Assembly: GCA_937873655.1 (NCBI GenBank)
Contig: CALMYQ010000159.1
Span: forward strand, 47,245 to 111,244
Direction: 5' to 3'
Origin: an uncultured Lewinella sp.
GTDB taxonomy: Bacteria > Bacteroidota > Bacteroidia > Chitinophagales > Saprospiraceae
Length of the DNA stretch: 64,000 nucleotides
In this document: piece by piece, positions 1-10,438 of the stretch
Layout: the number at the start of each line of letters is the position of its first letter
How positions within the stretch are numbered: the stretch's first letter is position 1
Notes under the pieces: generated by a model
Database searches by the model: none
The model's input: only the letters and a program-made list of their open reading frames with translations
What the model was told of the DNA's origin: nothing
Made by a program: the position numbers and the translations under genes

Positions 1-452
1 CCAATCTGGGTTCCAATACGTTTGCCGCACTGGGCGTGAACGACCTGTTCGAGGTCGGCGGGCTGAAAACCTCCATCAACGACCGCAGAAACCTGGGCCG
101 CGGCGGCTTTACCGGCGAAGAGCGCGATATGTACAAGTTCCGGGTTCCGCAGCTGTACAACCTCGGCGACAGCGGTCCCTATTTCCACGGCGCCAGCAAG
201 CAAACGCTGGAAGAAGTGGTGCGCTACTTCAATGACGGTATCCCCGAAAACAGCCGGGTTCCGCAATCGCAACTCCACCCCTTCCTGCGCCCCCTCCAGA
301 TGACCGAACAGGAGATCAACGACCTGACCGAATTCCTGCAGGAAGGCCTCCGGGACCCCAACCTCGATCGCTTCGTTCCCGAACGGATGCTCTCCGGAAT
401 GTGCTTCCCGAACAATGACCAGGAGTCGAAGGAGGATATGGGGTGTAATTGA
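1..452 (+). CDS. Di-haem cytochrome c peroxidase family protein, C-terminal part
   Basis: The reading frame is open from the window edge, so the gene is partial and its N-terminus with the first haem site lies upstream. The visible part ends in a block typical of the second haem domain of bacterial cytochrome c peroxidase/MauG proteins: FRVPQLYNLGDSGPYFHGAS, followed by a helix with TLEEVVRYFNDG and a C-terminal DLTEFLQEGLRDP segment. In this family the enzyme is periplasmic and reduces peroxide or oxidises a partner protein through two c-type haems. No CxxCH motif is in the visible part, as expected for this end. It is convergent with the permease operon that follows. The family call is firm; the substrate cannot be told. 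Confidence 0.85.
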   Translation, partial: NLGSNTFAALGVNDLFEVGGLKTSINDRRNLGRGGFTGEERDMYKFRVPQLYNLGDSGPYFHGASKQTLEEVVRYFNDGIPENSRVPQSQLHPFLRPLQMTEQEINDLTEFLQEGLRDPNLDRFVPERMLSGMCFPNNDQESKEDMGCN

Positions 453-526
453 TGCGATGGACCGTGGGCTGCTGCCCGCGTTGTAATGGCGGGGGCAGGA
501 AGGCGCCAATTGCTCCTTCCTGCCAA

Positions 527-2946
527 TCATTCCGTTTTCAGGGAGTTAACCGGATTCATCAGGGCAGACATGATTGCGTGGTAGCTTACCGTCGCCAGGG
601 CGATCAAACCCGTTCCCAGGCAGGCAACGGCAAAGATCCACCAATCCATCTCTGTGCGATAAGCAAAATCCTGCAGCCATTTGCTCATGATCCAGAAAGC
701 AACTGGAATGGCCAGAACGCAGGCGATCAGGACCAACTTCATAAAATCCCTGGAAAGCAACCACGCGATCTGATTTTCCGAGGCACCCAGCACCTTGCGT
801 ACGCCGATCTCCTTTTTGCGTTGTTCGGCGGTAAAAGTAGCCAGACCAAACAGCCCCAGGCAGGATACGAAAATGGTCAATAAGGAAAAATAGCTGAGAA
901 TCTGACCACTTGTCTGTTCTTTCAAATAGGTTTGCCGCAGCAATTCGTCAACAAAATCGTAGTTAAACGGTTCGTCGGGTTTAAATGTATTCCATTTTTC
1001 CTTTAACCTCGTTATCAGGCCGCTGATGTCAGATGTTCTTGCCTTAATCGTAAGGCCGGAGCTTTCTTCCAATACCATCAGCAACGGGGTTATCGGTTCG
1101 TGCAGCGATTTAAAATGAAAATCGGCGACCACGCCGATCACCTGATACACTACTTTTTTGCCGTTGTTGTCCTTGAACCGGGTAATGGTATGCCCCAGGG
1201 CTTCATTTCCCCAACCGAAAGCTTTGGCGGCAGCTTCATTGATGATAATAGCGGTGCTATCGGACGGGAGATCTTTTGAAAAATTCCTTCCCGCTGCCAT
1301 TTCCATACCGTAGGTTGGAATGTATTGGTCGTCTACGTGGTATTCGAGGGTCCTCATCAATTCCGATTCATTGCCGTCGGGAAAAGCCAGTGAGTTGTTG
1401 GAATCCGAATATCCTGCAGGCCGGTAACCCGAAGCGGTAACGTTCAACACCAGGGGGTCATTCATGATCTGTTTGCGAAATACATCTTCCTGCTGACCCA
1501 GCATCCAGGTATCGGGCAAAACGAGCAACTGGTCGGTGTTATAACCCAATTTCTTATGTTGAATATAGGAAAGCTGCCGGTAGACCACAACCGTGCCTAC
1601 GATCATGACCGTAGATATAAAAAACTGAAAGACCACCAGCCCGTTCCGCAAACCAGCACTTTTATTGTTGCCCATGAATTTTCCCTTCAATACCGTTACA
1701 GGCTTAAAGGAAGAGAGAAAGAAGGCGGGGTAAATCCCTGCCACCAGGCCCACCGTCAGCCCCAGTGCCAGTAGCCCGAGGAACAGCAGCGGATCTGTAC
1801 GAAGACTGAAACTCAGGTTTTTGCCGGCCAGCTGATTGAATGAAGGCAAGGCGGTTTTTACCAGGGCTGCCGCACCTGACAGGGCGATGAATGTGAGCAG
1901 TACGGATTCGGTCAGAAACTGTCCCATCAATTGGGATTTGAAGGACCCGACCACTTTTCGGATTCCGACCTCTCCCGCCCGCTTGGCTGCACTGGCGGTT
2001 GTCAGGTTTATAAAATTTATGCATGCAATAATCAGCATAAAAAGAGCGACGGCCCCGAAAATGTACACGTACCTGATATCACCACCCGGTTCAAGGTCAA
2101 AGTTGACATCGGAATGCAGATGGATATCTGTCAAGGGCTGAAGGAAAAGCCCTATTTTATTTCCCTTGCTCAGGAATTGATCGAGGGTGACTCCCATGGC
2201 ATTATAGATCTGCGGCCCCATGTACTTTTTGACCACCTCCGGAAGTTTGGCCTCCAGCTCCTTGTAATCAAAGCCTTTGCGCAATACCAGGTAGGTATAA
2301 AATTCCGATTGCATCCAACTCGGTTTCCTGGCTTCTTCAAATCCCGTCATTGAACCAAAAAGATCAAAGTGGAAATGGGAATTTTCCGGCACCTTGTCAA
2401 TGACGCCCGTAACCTTGAAAGATTGATTCCAATCCTTAAAATTCAAAACTTTACCAATGGGGTCTTCTTTCTCAAAATACAGGTCGGCCATCTTGCGGGA
2501 AATAACTACCGTGTTGGGTTCCGCCAGCGCCGTTTGAGGGTTTCCTTCCAGCAAAGGAAGGTAAACACCTGAAAGAAATTGGGATCAACGAAGGCAAAAC
2601 GCCCTTCTTTAGAGGTTATTTCGCCGACATTCACCTTCGGCCGGCCGTATTGCCTGATCCGGGTGGCTTCCGCTACCTCGGGATAATCGTTGAGCAGCAC
2701 TTGGGCGGTGGGAGGCATCACGTTCGCTTCGTTGACCTTCCCGCCGTCAATATCGGCTTTGAATACCACCCTGACCATGCGGTCCGCCTTTTCATTGAAC
2801 CGGTCATAGCTCAATTCATCCCGGACAAACAGCAAAATGATCAGAAAGGTGGCCAACCCGACAGCAAGGCCTCCGATATTGATCAAAGAATGAAGCCTGT
2901 TCTTCAGCAGGTTACGCAAGGCAATTTTGAAATAATTCCTGATCAT
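527..2946 (-). pseudogene. FtsX/MacB-type ABC transporter permease, interrupted by a frameshift
   Basis: Two overlapping frames together spell one full-length permease of about 800 residues. The 5' part (from 2946) carries the usual N-terminus MIRNYFKIALRNLLKNR, the first membrane helix and the periplasmic MacB-like domain up to FFQVFTF, then runs into unrelated residues. The rest resumes in another frame as LLEGNPQTALAEPN and runs to 527 with the remaining membrane helices and the tail NPVNSLKTE. The break is at about 2551-2562; one extra C in the short run before TTTGCTGG would restore the frame. It may be a real inactivating mutation or a sequencing error. It is the last gene of a four-permease operon, 9 bases after its neighbour. 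Confidence 0.85.
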
Positions 2947-2955
2947 CTTTTATTT

Positions 2956-5325
2956 TTATTCGTTTCTTAAGCTTTCCACCGGATTGGCTAAAGCTGCTTT
3001 TACTGCCTGCAACCCAATCGTCAAAAAGGCAATAACCATGGCCAGCAATCCGGCTCCGGCAGCCGTGACCAGGAAAGTGGTCCAGCCGTTGTTGATCCGG
3101 TAAGCAAAATTACCCAGCCAATTGTCCATGACGATCCATGCCAGAGGCGCTGCTGCCAGCAGTGCAATGAGGACCAGTTTTAAAAAGTCCTTTGAAAGCA
3201 AGCCGACAATCCCGCTCACGCTGGCCCCAAGGACCTTGCGAACGCCGATTTCCTTGGTCCGGCGCGCAGCCGAAAAGGCAGCCAGGCCGAAAAGCCCCAA
3301 ACACGCGATCAGGATGGCCAAAAAGGAAAAAGAAGTGATCATGGCCAGCAGGCGCGATTCGCTTTGGTACAACCGGTGCACACTTTCATCCAGAAAGAAA
3401 TATTCGAACGGGCGGCCTGGGTCCAGGATCTCCCATTGTCGGGTGATACCCGACAAAACAGCGTCGGCGTCTTTTTCCCGGATATCCAGCGAAATGAAGC
3501 TATGAATGCTGTTGCCGGGAGAGCGATAGAAATGCAACACAGGCTCAACCTCATTCTGGAGAGACTGGAAATTGTAGTCGGCAGCCAGTCCGATGACATT
3601 GAAACGCCTGCTGCCTTTCACCAGGACCTTGTCCTTAATCGACGTCCAGCCGAAAGCCTTCATCGCCGATTCGTTGATGATTACGGATTCCAGGCTGTCC
3701 CTGTTTGATTGGTGTTCGAATGCCCGGCCCTCCTTCAATTGGATCCCGAATGTCCGAAAATAATCCGCATCGGTAAAGCATTGCCGCAACCTGAGCGGGT
3801 CGCCTTCCCAGTCGGCGGGGCGGGCAAAAGTAAACCAGTCGTCCCAGTTGCTCGGGATATGGGTGGAGGAAGTGATCCCGTTAACCCCTGGCAGGCGGCT
3901 GATCTCTTCCCGGAAGGTCTCCAGTCGGATATTGGCCTCTTCCTGACTTTCAAAATCGTTCAGTGCAACCGGCAGGACTACCGTATTTCCCGGTTGAAAA
4001 GTCATGTCGGCATTTATCATGAAGCGGAGTTGCCGCCAGACCGTCAGACTTCCGATAATCAGTAAAATGGAGATGCCGAACTGCAACACAACCAGGCCGG
4101 CGCGCAGGTTCCTGCCGGAGAGATGGTGGGCAAACCGGCCGCTCAGCGCCTCAAGGGGTTTGAAACCCGACAGGAAAAATGCAGGATAACTTCCCGAAAA
4201 CAGAGCCAATACTACTCCCATGGCCGAAACAAGAGCCAGGTGGAAGCCATAGTTTCCCGCACCGTAACCAAGCCGGATATCGAACCAGGTATTGACATAG
4301 GGCAACAGGACCTCTGCGCCGAAGAACCCGATAACAAGCGCCAGGAAGGTGAGGACCAATGATTCCCCCAGAAATTGTGTGGCCAGGTGGTTGCGTCGCG
4401 CCCCCAATACCTTCCGCATCCCCACCTCCCGGGCTCTTTCCATGGAACGGGCCGTTGCCAGGTTCATAAAGTTGATGGAGGCAATCAGTAGAATACCGAC
4501 AGCTACCCATAACAACAAGTAAGCGTACCGGCTGTTATGGTTCAATTCGTTGTACATTTCCGGTAAGGCCAATAACTTCAGGTTGAGCCGGTCCGCCTCA
4601 TTTTCGCTGAAATGTTGGTCGATGAAATCCGGGAATTTTGCCGCCAGGGCATCCGCCTCACTCCGGTCTTTCAAGCGGATATAAGTAGACAGAAAGGATT
4701 GATTCCACGCCTCCCTCAGGTTCTCATAGCCCGGCAGGTTCTCCATACGCAACAACAGGTCGAAATGCATGGAAGAATTGCCGGGAATGGGCTTTAACAC
4801 CCCCGCTACGGTCAGTTCAAGGTCGCTGCCGATCCGGATGGTCTTGCCTTCGGGAAACTGCTCACCGAAGTACTTTCCTGCCAACGCCTCGGAGATAAAG
4901 ACCGAATTCCGGTCCAGATTGCCGCGGCCGGCAGCCGGCGGAAAAGTGAAAACATCCAGGAAACTGCTGTCCGCGTAAGCTGCCTGTTCGCGAAAACGAC
5001 GGTTGCCGATCGTCACCCAGGCGGGGTCCTCAAAATACCGGCTGCCGGACCTGATCTCGGGAAAATACGCCTTCAGCCGGTCCAGAAAGGGCGCCCAGGT
5101 ATCGTAGGAAGTCTGTACTCCTGTCGGCGTGATGCGCTCCTTGTACACCAGAAAAATGTCATCCGCATTTTGGTGAAAACGGTCGTAGCTCAGTTCAAAT
5201 CTCACATACAGAAAGATGACAAAGGCAGCCGTGATGCCGAGTGACAATCCGAAAATATTGAGCAGGGAGTGGCCCTTCCTTTTGGTGAGGTTGCGCAAAG
5301 CAATGAGGAGGTAATTCCTGAACAT
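2956..5325 (-). CDS. FtsX/MacB-type ABC transporter permease
   Basis: A 789-residue inner-membrane protein with the layout of the large Bacteroidota permeases: N-terminal helix (MFRNYLLIALRNLTKRKGHS start), periplasmic MacB-like domain, three helices of a first FtsX domain around the ERAREVGMRKVLGARR motif, a second periplasmic domain, and a second FtsX domain with RRTKEIGVRKVLGAS and the end NPVESLRNE. MacB-like permeases couple cytoplasmic ATP hydrolysis to movement of the periplasmic domains rather than forming a channel. No ATPase is encoded nearby. The start lies 3 bases from the upstream stop, so the gene is cotranscribed and perhaps translationally coupled with it. Confidence 0.9.
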   Translation of the reverse strand: MFRNYLLIALRNLTKRKGHSLLNIFGLSLGITAAFVIFLYVRFELSYDRFHQNADDIFLVYKERITPTGVQTSYDTWAPFLDRLKAYFPEIRSGSRYFEDPAWVTIGNRRFREQAAYADSSFLDVFTFPPAAGRGNLDRNSVFISEALAGKYFGEQFPEGKTIRIGSDLELTVAGVLKPIPGNSSMHFDLLLRMENLPGYENLREAWNQSFLSTYIRLKDRSEADALAAKFPDFIDQHFSENEADRLNLKLLALPEMYNELNHNSRYAYLLLWVAVGILLIASINFMNLATARSMERAREVGMRKVLGARRNHLATQFLGESLVLTFLALVIGFFGAEVLLPYVNTWFDIRLGYGAGNYGFHLALVSAMGVVLALFSGSYPAFFLSGFKPLEALSGRFAHHLSGRNLRAGLVVLQFGISILLIIGSLTVWRQLRFMINADMTFQPGNTVVLPVALNDFESQEEANIRLETFREEISRLPGVNGITSSTHIPSNWDDWFTFARPADWEGDPLRLRQCFTDADYFRTFGIQLKEGRAFEHQSNRDSLESVIINESAMKAFGWTSIKDKVLVKGSRRFNVIGLAADYNFQSLQNEVEPVLHFYRSPGNSIHSFISLDIREKDADAVLSGITRQWEILDPGRPFEYFFLDESVHRLYQSESRLLAMITSFSFLAILIACLGLFGLAAFSAARRTKEIGVRKVLGASVSGIVGLLSKDFLKLVLIALLAAAPLAWIVMDNWLGNFAYRINNGWTTFLVTAAGAGLLAMVIAFLTIGLQAVKAALANPVESLRNE

Positions 5326-5328
5326 AGG

Positions 5329-7728
5329 TTATTCATTTTTGAGGGAGTCAACGGGATTGGCATGCGCTGCTGCAATGCCCTGAAGGCCCACGGTCGCGAG
5401 GGTTATCAGCCCGGCAATCGCGCCGGCGCCCAGTGCGATCAGCGCAAAGGACCAGACCGGCAGATCGATCCGGTAAGCAAAATCCCGGAGCCAGTTTTGG
5501 GTAAAGTACCAGGCCGGCGGTGCAGCCACGATCACGGCGATCAGCACCAACCGGATAAAATCCCTGGAAAACAACGCCACGATGCTGCCTGGCGTCGCAC
5601 CGAGAACTTTCCGGATGCCGATCTCCCGGACGCGCCGGGAAACCGCGATGGCAGTAAGTCCGAACAAGCCGATGCACGATATGAAAACGGCCAGCAGGGT
5701 AAAAGCGGTAAAAATGGAAGAGAACCGCCGCTCGGCATCGTATTGCAGGGCCAGCCGCTCGTCCATGAAGGTAAATTGAAAGGGCAGCCCGGCGGTTGCG
5801 GCCGTCCAGGACTGCTGCACCTGCTGTACGAATGCCGGCAGGTTTGCCGCCTTGTATTGCACCGTGACCTTTTCAAAGAGATCGGGGTGCATTTGGAACG
5901 TCACGGGGCTGATCCGGTCGCGAAGGGAATGCTGGTGGTAATCCCGGACCACGCCAATCACTGTTCCGGACCAATCCCATTGCCTGAATCGCCGGCCGAT
6001 GATATCTTCCGGAGCGGCAAAGCCGAGCTGTTGCACGGCGGTTTCATTCAGGATAAGGGAAGAGGTCGTGTCCGTAGCCAGTTCTCCCGAGAAATTCCGG
6101 CCGGCTATCAGATCCAGTCCGTACACGTTCAGAAAGCCGGCATCCGCCAGCGTAAGTTCCATTTCCGCGGACCTTTCTTCGCCGTTGATATCCTGGACCG
6201 CTGTATACACCCCGTGGGCGTATTCGGTCGGGACATGCGACGAAAAAGTCACCGACCTGACGCCGGGTATTTTTTGCAGTTCGGTTTTGAGGGCGTCCAC
6301 CGACAGCGGCAATTGGGTTGTCCCGCCGAAATTGATCACCATTTTTTCTTCCCGGTCAAAACCAAGGCCCTGCCGGTTGAGAAAGGCATACTGGCGCCAG
6401 ATGACAAAAGTGCTGATCGCCAGTCCGATTGAAATGATGAACTGTGTGCCCGTCAGCAACCTTCGCAGGGTGATGCCGCCCATTTCCACCCGGTCTCCGT
6501 GAAATAACCGGATCAACGTCCACCGGGAAACCACCACGGAGGGATAAGCCCCCGCCAACAGCCCGATCAATAACAGGGCCCCGGACAGTACAAGCCCAAA
6601 GCCGGCAGGAGACAGGAAGTCAAGGGTCAGTTCATGCCCCGTCAGCCGTCCGAACCAGGGCAGCATCAGCTTTGCAGCCAGCACGGAGCAGGCGATCGAG
6701 GCCGCCGCCAGCAAGGTGCTTTCTGACAGGAATTGCGCCGAGATCTGCCGGCCCCGGGCGCCGAAGGTTTTCCGTACGCCGATCTCGCGGGTTCTGCCTG
6801 CGTACAGGGCGGTTGCCAGGTTGACATAGTTGAAGAGCGCCATGAAAAGGATGAATACCCCGGTCAGCGACAACAGCAGCAGTTGTTTCCGGTTGCCCTT
6901 GGGCTTCAGTTCTCCCAATCGCGGCGGATTGAAATGGATCGCCAACAGGAATTCCAGGCTCAGTTTCATCTCCTCGCCCTGTTGTTCTTCTGGCATCCGG
7001 GTCTTCAGCCAGCCGGCTAATTTCTCGTTGACGGCCTTGTAATCGGTGTTTTCTGCCAGCAATATATAGGTCGGCGCACTGGTCCAGCCCCAGTTGGTTT
7101 CGGCAGGCGGTCTTTCCCGCGCCCAGGTCGCCCAGGAGATCAGCGCGTCAAAGCCGATCTGGGAGTTGCCGGGCGGATCGGCGGCCATACCGGATACGGT
7201 GTACGGATGGCCTTCAATGGTGAGTTCGGCGCCGATAGGGTCCGCGTCGCCAAAGTATTTTGCAGCCAGTTTTTTTGTAATGACAACCTGGTCCGGGCGG
7301 CCCAGAGCTTTTTTGGCATCTCCTTCCAGCAGCTCAAAATCAAACAAGTCGAAAAAAGTCGAATCGGCGTACAGGATATTCTTTTCAAAATACGCGAGGT
7401 TGCCCTGTCTGACGGTGAGATCCCGCCCAGGCATGGCCAGGCGGACGAAATTTTCCACTTCAGGGAAATCAGCTGCCATGGCAGGCGCCATAGCTCCGGA
7501 CGCCAGTGCGAGCTCGAGCTGCTGCCCCGGCATGATCAGATCGACATTCAACCGGCAGATCCGGTCGGCCTTACTGTGAAAATGGTCGAACCGGAATTCG
7601 TTCATCAGATAAACCCCCAGCAGCATGCAGGTGGTCAAGGCCAGGGTCAGCCCGAACAGGTGGATCAAGGTGAATGTCCGGTTTTTGACCAGACTCCGCC
7701 AGGCAGCCAGGAAGTAATGTCGGATCAT
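5329..7728 (-). CDS. FtsX/MacB-type ABC transporter permease
   Basis: A 799-residue permease, second of four in the operon. It begins MIRHYFLAAWRSLVKNRTFT and shows the duplicated arrangement of the family: a GRTREIGVRKTFGARG motif in the first FtsX half and RRVREIGIRKVLGAT in the second, ending NPVDSLKNE. Its periplasmic domain is more diverged from the neighbouring permeases than they are from each other, for example ERPPAETNWGWTSAP in place of the usual W-x-Q-S segment. The gap to the upstream gene is 18 bases and to the downstream gene 3 bases. The transported substrate or the mechanical role is unknown. Confidence 0.9.
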   Translation of the reverse strand: MIRHYFLAAWRSLVKNRTFTLIHLFGLTLALTTCMLLGVYLMNEFRFDHFHSKADRICRLNVDLIMPGQQLELALASGAMAPAMAADFPEVENFVRLAMPGRDLTVRQGNLAYFEKNILYADSTFFDLFDFELLEGDAKKALGRPDQVVITKKLAAKYFGDADPIGAELTIEGHPYTVSGMAADPPGNSQIGFDALISWATWARERPPAETNWGWTSAPTYILLAENTDYKAVNEKLAGWLKTRMPEEQQGEEMKLSLEFLLAIHFNPPRLGELKPKGNRKQLLLLSLTGVFILFMALFNYVNLATALYAGRTREIGVRKTFGARGRQISAQFLSESTLLAAASIACSVLAAKLMLPWFGRLTGHELTLDFLSPAGFGLVLSGALLLIGLLAGAYPSVVVSRWTLIRLFHGDRVEMGGITLRRLLTGTQFIISIGLAISTFVIWRQYAFLNRQGLGFDREEKMVINFGGTTQLPLSVDALKTELQKIPGVRSVTFSSHVPTEYAHGVYTAVQDINGEERSAEMELTLADAGFLNVYGLDLIAGRNFSGELATDTTSSLILNETAVQQLGFAAPEDIIGRRFRQWDWSGTVIGVVRDYHQHSLRDRISPVTFQMHPDLFEKVTVQYKAANLPAFVQQVQQSWTAATAGLPFQFTFMDERLALQYDAERRFSSIFTAFTLLAVFISCIGLFGLTAIAVSRRVREIGIRKVLGATPGSIVALFSRDFIRLVLIAVIVAAPPAWYFTQNWLRDFAYRIDLPVWSFALIALGAGAIAGLITLATVGLQGIAAAHANPVDSLKNE

Positions 7729-7746
7729 CGGGTGATATTTATATTT

Positions 7747-10095
7747 TCACTCATTTCTCAGGCTCCTGATCGGGTTGGCCAGGGCTGCTTTGATGCTTTG
7801 AAAACTCACCGTGGCAAAAGCGATCAACAAAGCAGCCAGGCCGGCCAGCGCAAATACCCACCAACTGATGTTGATCCGGTAGGCGAACCCCTGCAGCCAG
7901 TTGTGCATGGCCCACCAGGCCAGCGGGGAGGCGATGACCACGGCGATAGCTACCAGCCCGATGAATTCTTTCGACAACAGGCCGACAATGCTGCCGACGG
8001 ATGCCCCGATCACCTTGCGAATGCCGATCTCCTTGGTCCGCCGTTCTGCGGCATAAATTACAAGCCCCAGCAGCCCCAGGCAGGAAATGACCACGGCGAT
8101 GCCGGCAAACCAGTTAGCCAGCTTGCCCGTCAGGGTCTCGGCTTTGTATTGCTTCGCAAATTGGTCGTCGGCGAAGATATAATCGAAAGGATACCCCGGG
8201 TTGAGATCCTTGAACACTGCACCGATCAGGTTGATGGCCTCGTCGGTTTTTCCGGCAGCGGGCTTAATGCAGGCCAGGTAGGTGTTGCCCGGGTAATACG
8301 CCAGCACCATCGGTGTGATGGCTTCATGCAGCGACTTGAGGTGGTAGTCTTTCACCACTCCGATAATCTGCCCTTTACCCATCCAGAATTCGACCTCGGT
8401 ACCCACCGGGTTTTCGAGGCCCATCATTTTGACGGCGGTCTCATTGACGATATAATTGGCCGAATCTGCCGGGAAGCGCTGAAAATCGCGCCCTTCCAGC
8501 AGCTCAATGCCCATCGTTTTTATGAAATCATTGCCGACGAACATGGGCGAGACCGACGTGCTCCGGTTGGGGTCCTTTCCCGGCCAGGTCAGGTCGCCCG
8601 AAGTGCTCTCGATATTCAGCGGATCATCGCCGGTAAGGGTTGCGGCCTGTATGGCAGACGATTTCAGGAGCTCCTGCCGGAACAATTCCTGTTTTTCGCC
8701 GAGCGCGCCTTCCATGATGACATAGATCATGTCTTTCCGGTCGATACCCAGATTCTTGTTCTTGACGTAGTGGACCTGCTGGTTGACCACGATCACCCCG
8801 ATGATGAGCGCGATGGACAACGTGAATTGAAAAACAACCAACCCTTTTCGCAGCATATTCGAACCTTTACCCGCTTTGAAGACCTCCCCTTTCAACACCC
8901 GTACCGGTTTGAAGGCCGACAGGAAAATCGCGGGATAAATACCGGCGAGCAGGCCCGTGAACAGGCACAACCCCAGGGCTCCGCCCCAGAAATAGGGGCT
9001 TCCGTAATCCATGCGCAGGGTTTTATCGAACAGCTGGTTGAAGCCGGAAAGGGCAAATTCCGCCAGGACAACCGCAAAGCCGGTAGCCAGGGCGGTGGTC
9101 AGCACAGCTTCCGCAATGAAATGGCCTACGAGCACACCGCGGTTGGCGCCCACCACCTTCCGGATGCCGGTTTCGCGGGCGCGCTGTCCGGCCCTTGCAG
9201 TGGCCAGGTTGATGAAGTTGATGCAGGCCAGCAACAATACAAAACCAGCGATGGCCGAAAACAAACGAAGGTGGTCGATGCGGCCGCCGTCCTGCTTTCC
9301 GTTGGTAAACCTGGAATACAGGTACGTATCGCCGAAGGGATACAGGAAAGGCTCGGCTTTGTGCTCTTTCAGTTGTTCGATGGCCGCCATTTTTTTATCC
9401 ACCGCTTCGGGGTCGGCCCCGTCAGCCAGTTGCACATAGGTGTCAAAGCTGATATTACCCCAGGTTTTGGTCCAGTCCTTGTCCTTTTCGAATACGGAAA
9501 ACGGCCTTACCCAAGTAAATTGAATGGTCGAATTGGAAGGGATTTTTCCGGCCACCCCGCTGACGGTCACCTCCTCATCCTGGTTCAGCCGGATGGTCTT
9601 GCCGACGGCATCCGCCGTATGGAAATATTTGTTGGCAAGATCTTCCGAAATGACGATCGAATTCGGTTCCGACAGCGCAGATCCGGCATCACCGGCCAAC
9701 AACGGGAAGGTAAACAGCTCAAAGAAACCGGGAGAGGCGTAAAAGCCGCTCTCCTTTCCGATGATCTTCCCAACGGTAAAGAGCTCGTCGTTGGAATAGG
9801 TCGTCTTCACCGCGCGGACCACTTCCGGAAATTCCTCTTCCAGCTTCGGCGCCAGCGGTCCGGGTGAATTTGTGCTGGTCGTGGGCTCGTCGCCAGACCA
9901 GTACAGGTTGCACATCACCTGGTAAAGATGGTCCCCGTTGACATGGAACCGGTTATAGCTCAATTCCTCCTTCACCCAGAGCGAGATCAACAGCGTAAAG
10001 GTCAGACCCAGGGTCAGGCCGATAATGTTGATACCCGTAAAAACCTTGTGTTTCATCAGGTTTCTGAAAGCCACCTTGAAATAATTCAGGAACAT
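7747..10095 (-). CDS. FtsX/MacB-type ABC transporter permease, first gene of the operon
   Basis: A 782-residue permease. An upstream GTG at 10122 would add nine residues, but the ATG at 10095 gives MFLNYFKVAFRNLMKHKVFT, the conserved N-terminus of the family, and was chosen. Visible features are the first helix, a MacB-like periplasmic domain, a first FtsX half with QRARETGIRKVVGANR, a second half with RRTKEIGIRKVIGAS, and the end NPIRSLRNE. It is the promoter-proximal gene of the four-permease operon. A sigma-54-like promoter (10153-10167) and two activator-type palindromes (10221-10257) lie directly upstream, so the whole operon is probably controlled by an NtrC-family regulator. Confidence 0.9.
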   Translation of the reverse strand: MFLNYFKVAFRNLMKHKVFTGINIIGLTLGLTFTLLISLWVKEELSYNRFHVNGDHLYQVMCNLYWSGDEPTTSTNSPGPLAPKLEEEFPEVVRAVKTTYSNDELFTVGKIIGKESGFYASPGFFELFTFPLLAGDAGSALSEPNSIVISEDLANKYFHTADAVGKTIRLNQDEEVTVSGVAGKIPSNSTIQFTWVRPFSVFEKDKDWTKTWGNISFDTYVQLADGADPEAVDKKMAAIEQLKEHKAEPFLYPFGDTYLYSRFTNGKQDGGRIDHLRLFSAIAGFVLLLACINFINLATARAGQRARETGIRKVVGANRGVLVGHFIAEAVLTTALATGFAVVLAEFALSGFNQLFDKTLRMDYGSPYFWGGALGLCLFTGLLAGIYPAIFLSAFKPVRVLKGEVFKAGKGSNMLRKGLVVFQFTLSIALIIGVIVVNQQVHYVKNKNLGIDRKDMIYVIMEGALGEKQELFRQELLKSSAIQAATLTGDDPLNIESTSGDLTWPGKDPNRSTSVSPMFVGNDFIKTMGIELLEGRDFQRFPADSANYIVNETAVKMMGLENPVGTEVEFWMGKGQIIGVVKDYHLKSLHEAITPMVLAYYPGNTYLACIKPAAGKTDEAINLIGAVFKDLNPGYPFDYIFADDQFAKQYKAETLTGKLANWFAGIAVVISCLGLLGLVIYAAERRTKEIGIRKVIGASVGSIVGLLSKEFIGLVAIAVVIASPLAWWAMHNWLQGFAYRINISWWVFALAGLAALLIAFATVSFQSIKAALANPIRSLRNE

Positions 10096-10152
10096 AATGC
10101 GGATTGTTTTTTTGAAAACCACAGAAAGGAGACCACCTCCAAATAGAGAAGG

Positions 10153-10167
10153 CCAAAAATTATGCCT
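10153..10167 (-). promoter_or_regulatory. Sigma-54-like -24/-12 promoter element of the permease operon
   Basis: Read on the minus strand the site is AGGCATAATTTTTGG, close to the TGGCAY-N5-TTGC consensus: the GG and CAT of the -24 box and TTG of the -12 box are present, but the final C is G. It stands 57 bases upstream of the ATG at 10095. Related elements sit at the same place before three other permease genes, which is the main support. Confidence 0.55.
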
Positions 10168-10220
10168 TTTTTAAAATCAACTGATTATCAGCACTTTGAC
10201 ACTGAAAACAATAAAATAAG

Positions 10221-10257
10221 TGTCCGGTTTCGAACAATAACTGTCCGGTTTTGGAAG
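10221..10257. promoter_or_regulatory. Tandem activator sites (UAS), two 16-bp palindromes 21 bp apart
   Basis: TGTCCGGTTTCGAACA at 10221-10236 fits TGTnCG-N4-CGnACA perfectly. A second, weaker copy, TGTCCGGTTTTGGAAG, is at 10242-10257. The repeat distance is 21 bp, two helical turns, so a dimeric regulator would bind the same DNA face twice. The pair lies 54 bp upstream of the -24 box. The same arrangement recurs at 48289, 58476 and 61127. Confidence 0.7.
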
Positions 10258-10438
10258 GGGGGGGGAGGTGGTTGTTGATTCGAATCACCAAATAAACGAA
10301 TAAACAAGCACGAAGTACATGACCGCAGGGAATAATCAACAAGCACGAAGTGTTAGGCTGAGCACAGCCGAGGCCTACATGGCCGAAGGGAATAATAAAC
10401 GAATCAACCAATAAACAAATAAACAAATAAACACCTCC
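10258..10438. repeat. Intergenic direct repeats, no gene
   Basis: A low-complexity spacer between the operon promoter and the hydrolase gene. It contains a G-run (10257-10265), many copies of AATAAACGAATAAACAA-like sequence, and two copies of CAAGCACGAAGT (about 10307 and 10340), each followed by a GCAGGGAATAAT or CGAAGGGAATAAT block. An open frame crosses it on the minus strand, but its translation is repeat-derived and I do not take it as a gene. Confidence 0.55.

Noticed and set aside
7207..9867. An 886-codon frame antisense to two permeases
   Set aside because: It crosses two well-supported genes and its His/Gln/Gly/Arg-rich translation is typical of antisense reading.
10160..10426. An 88-codon minus-strand frame in the repeat-rich spacer
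   Set aside because: Its translation is produced by the AATAAACGAAT and GAAGGGAATAAT repeats and it overlaps the activator sites.
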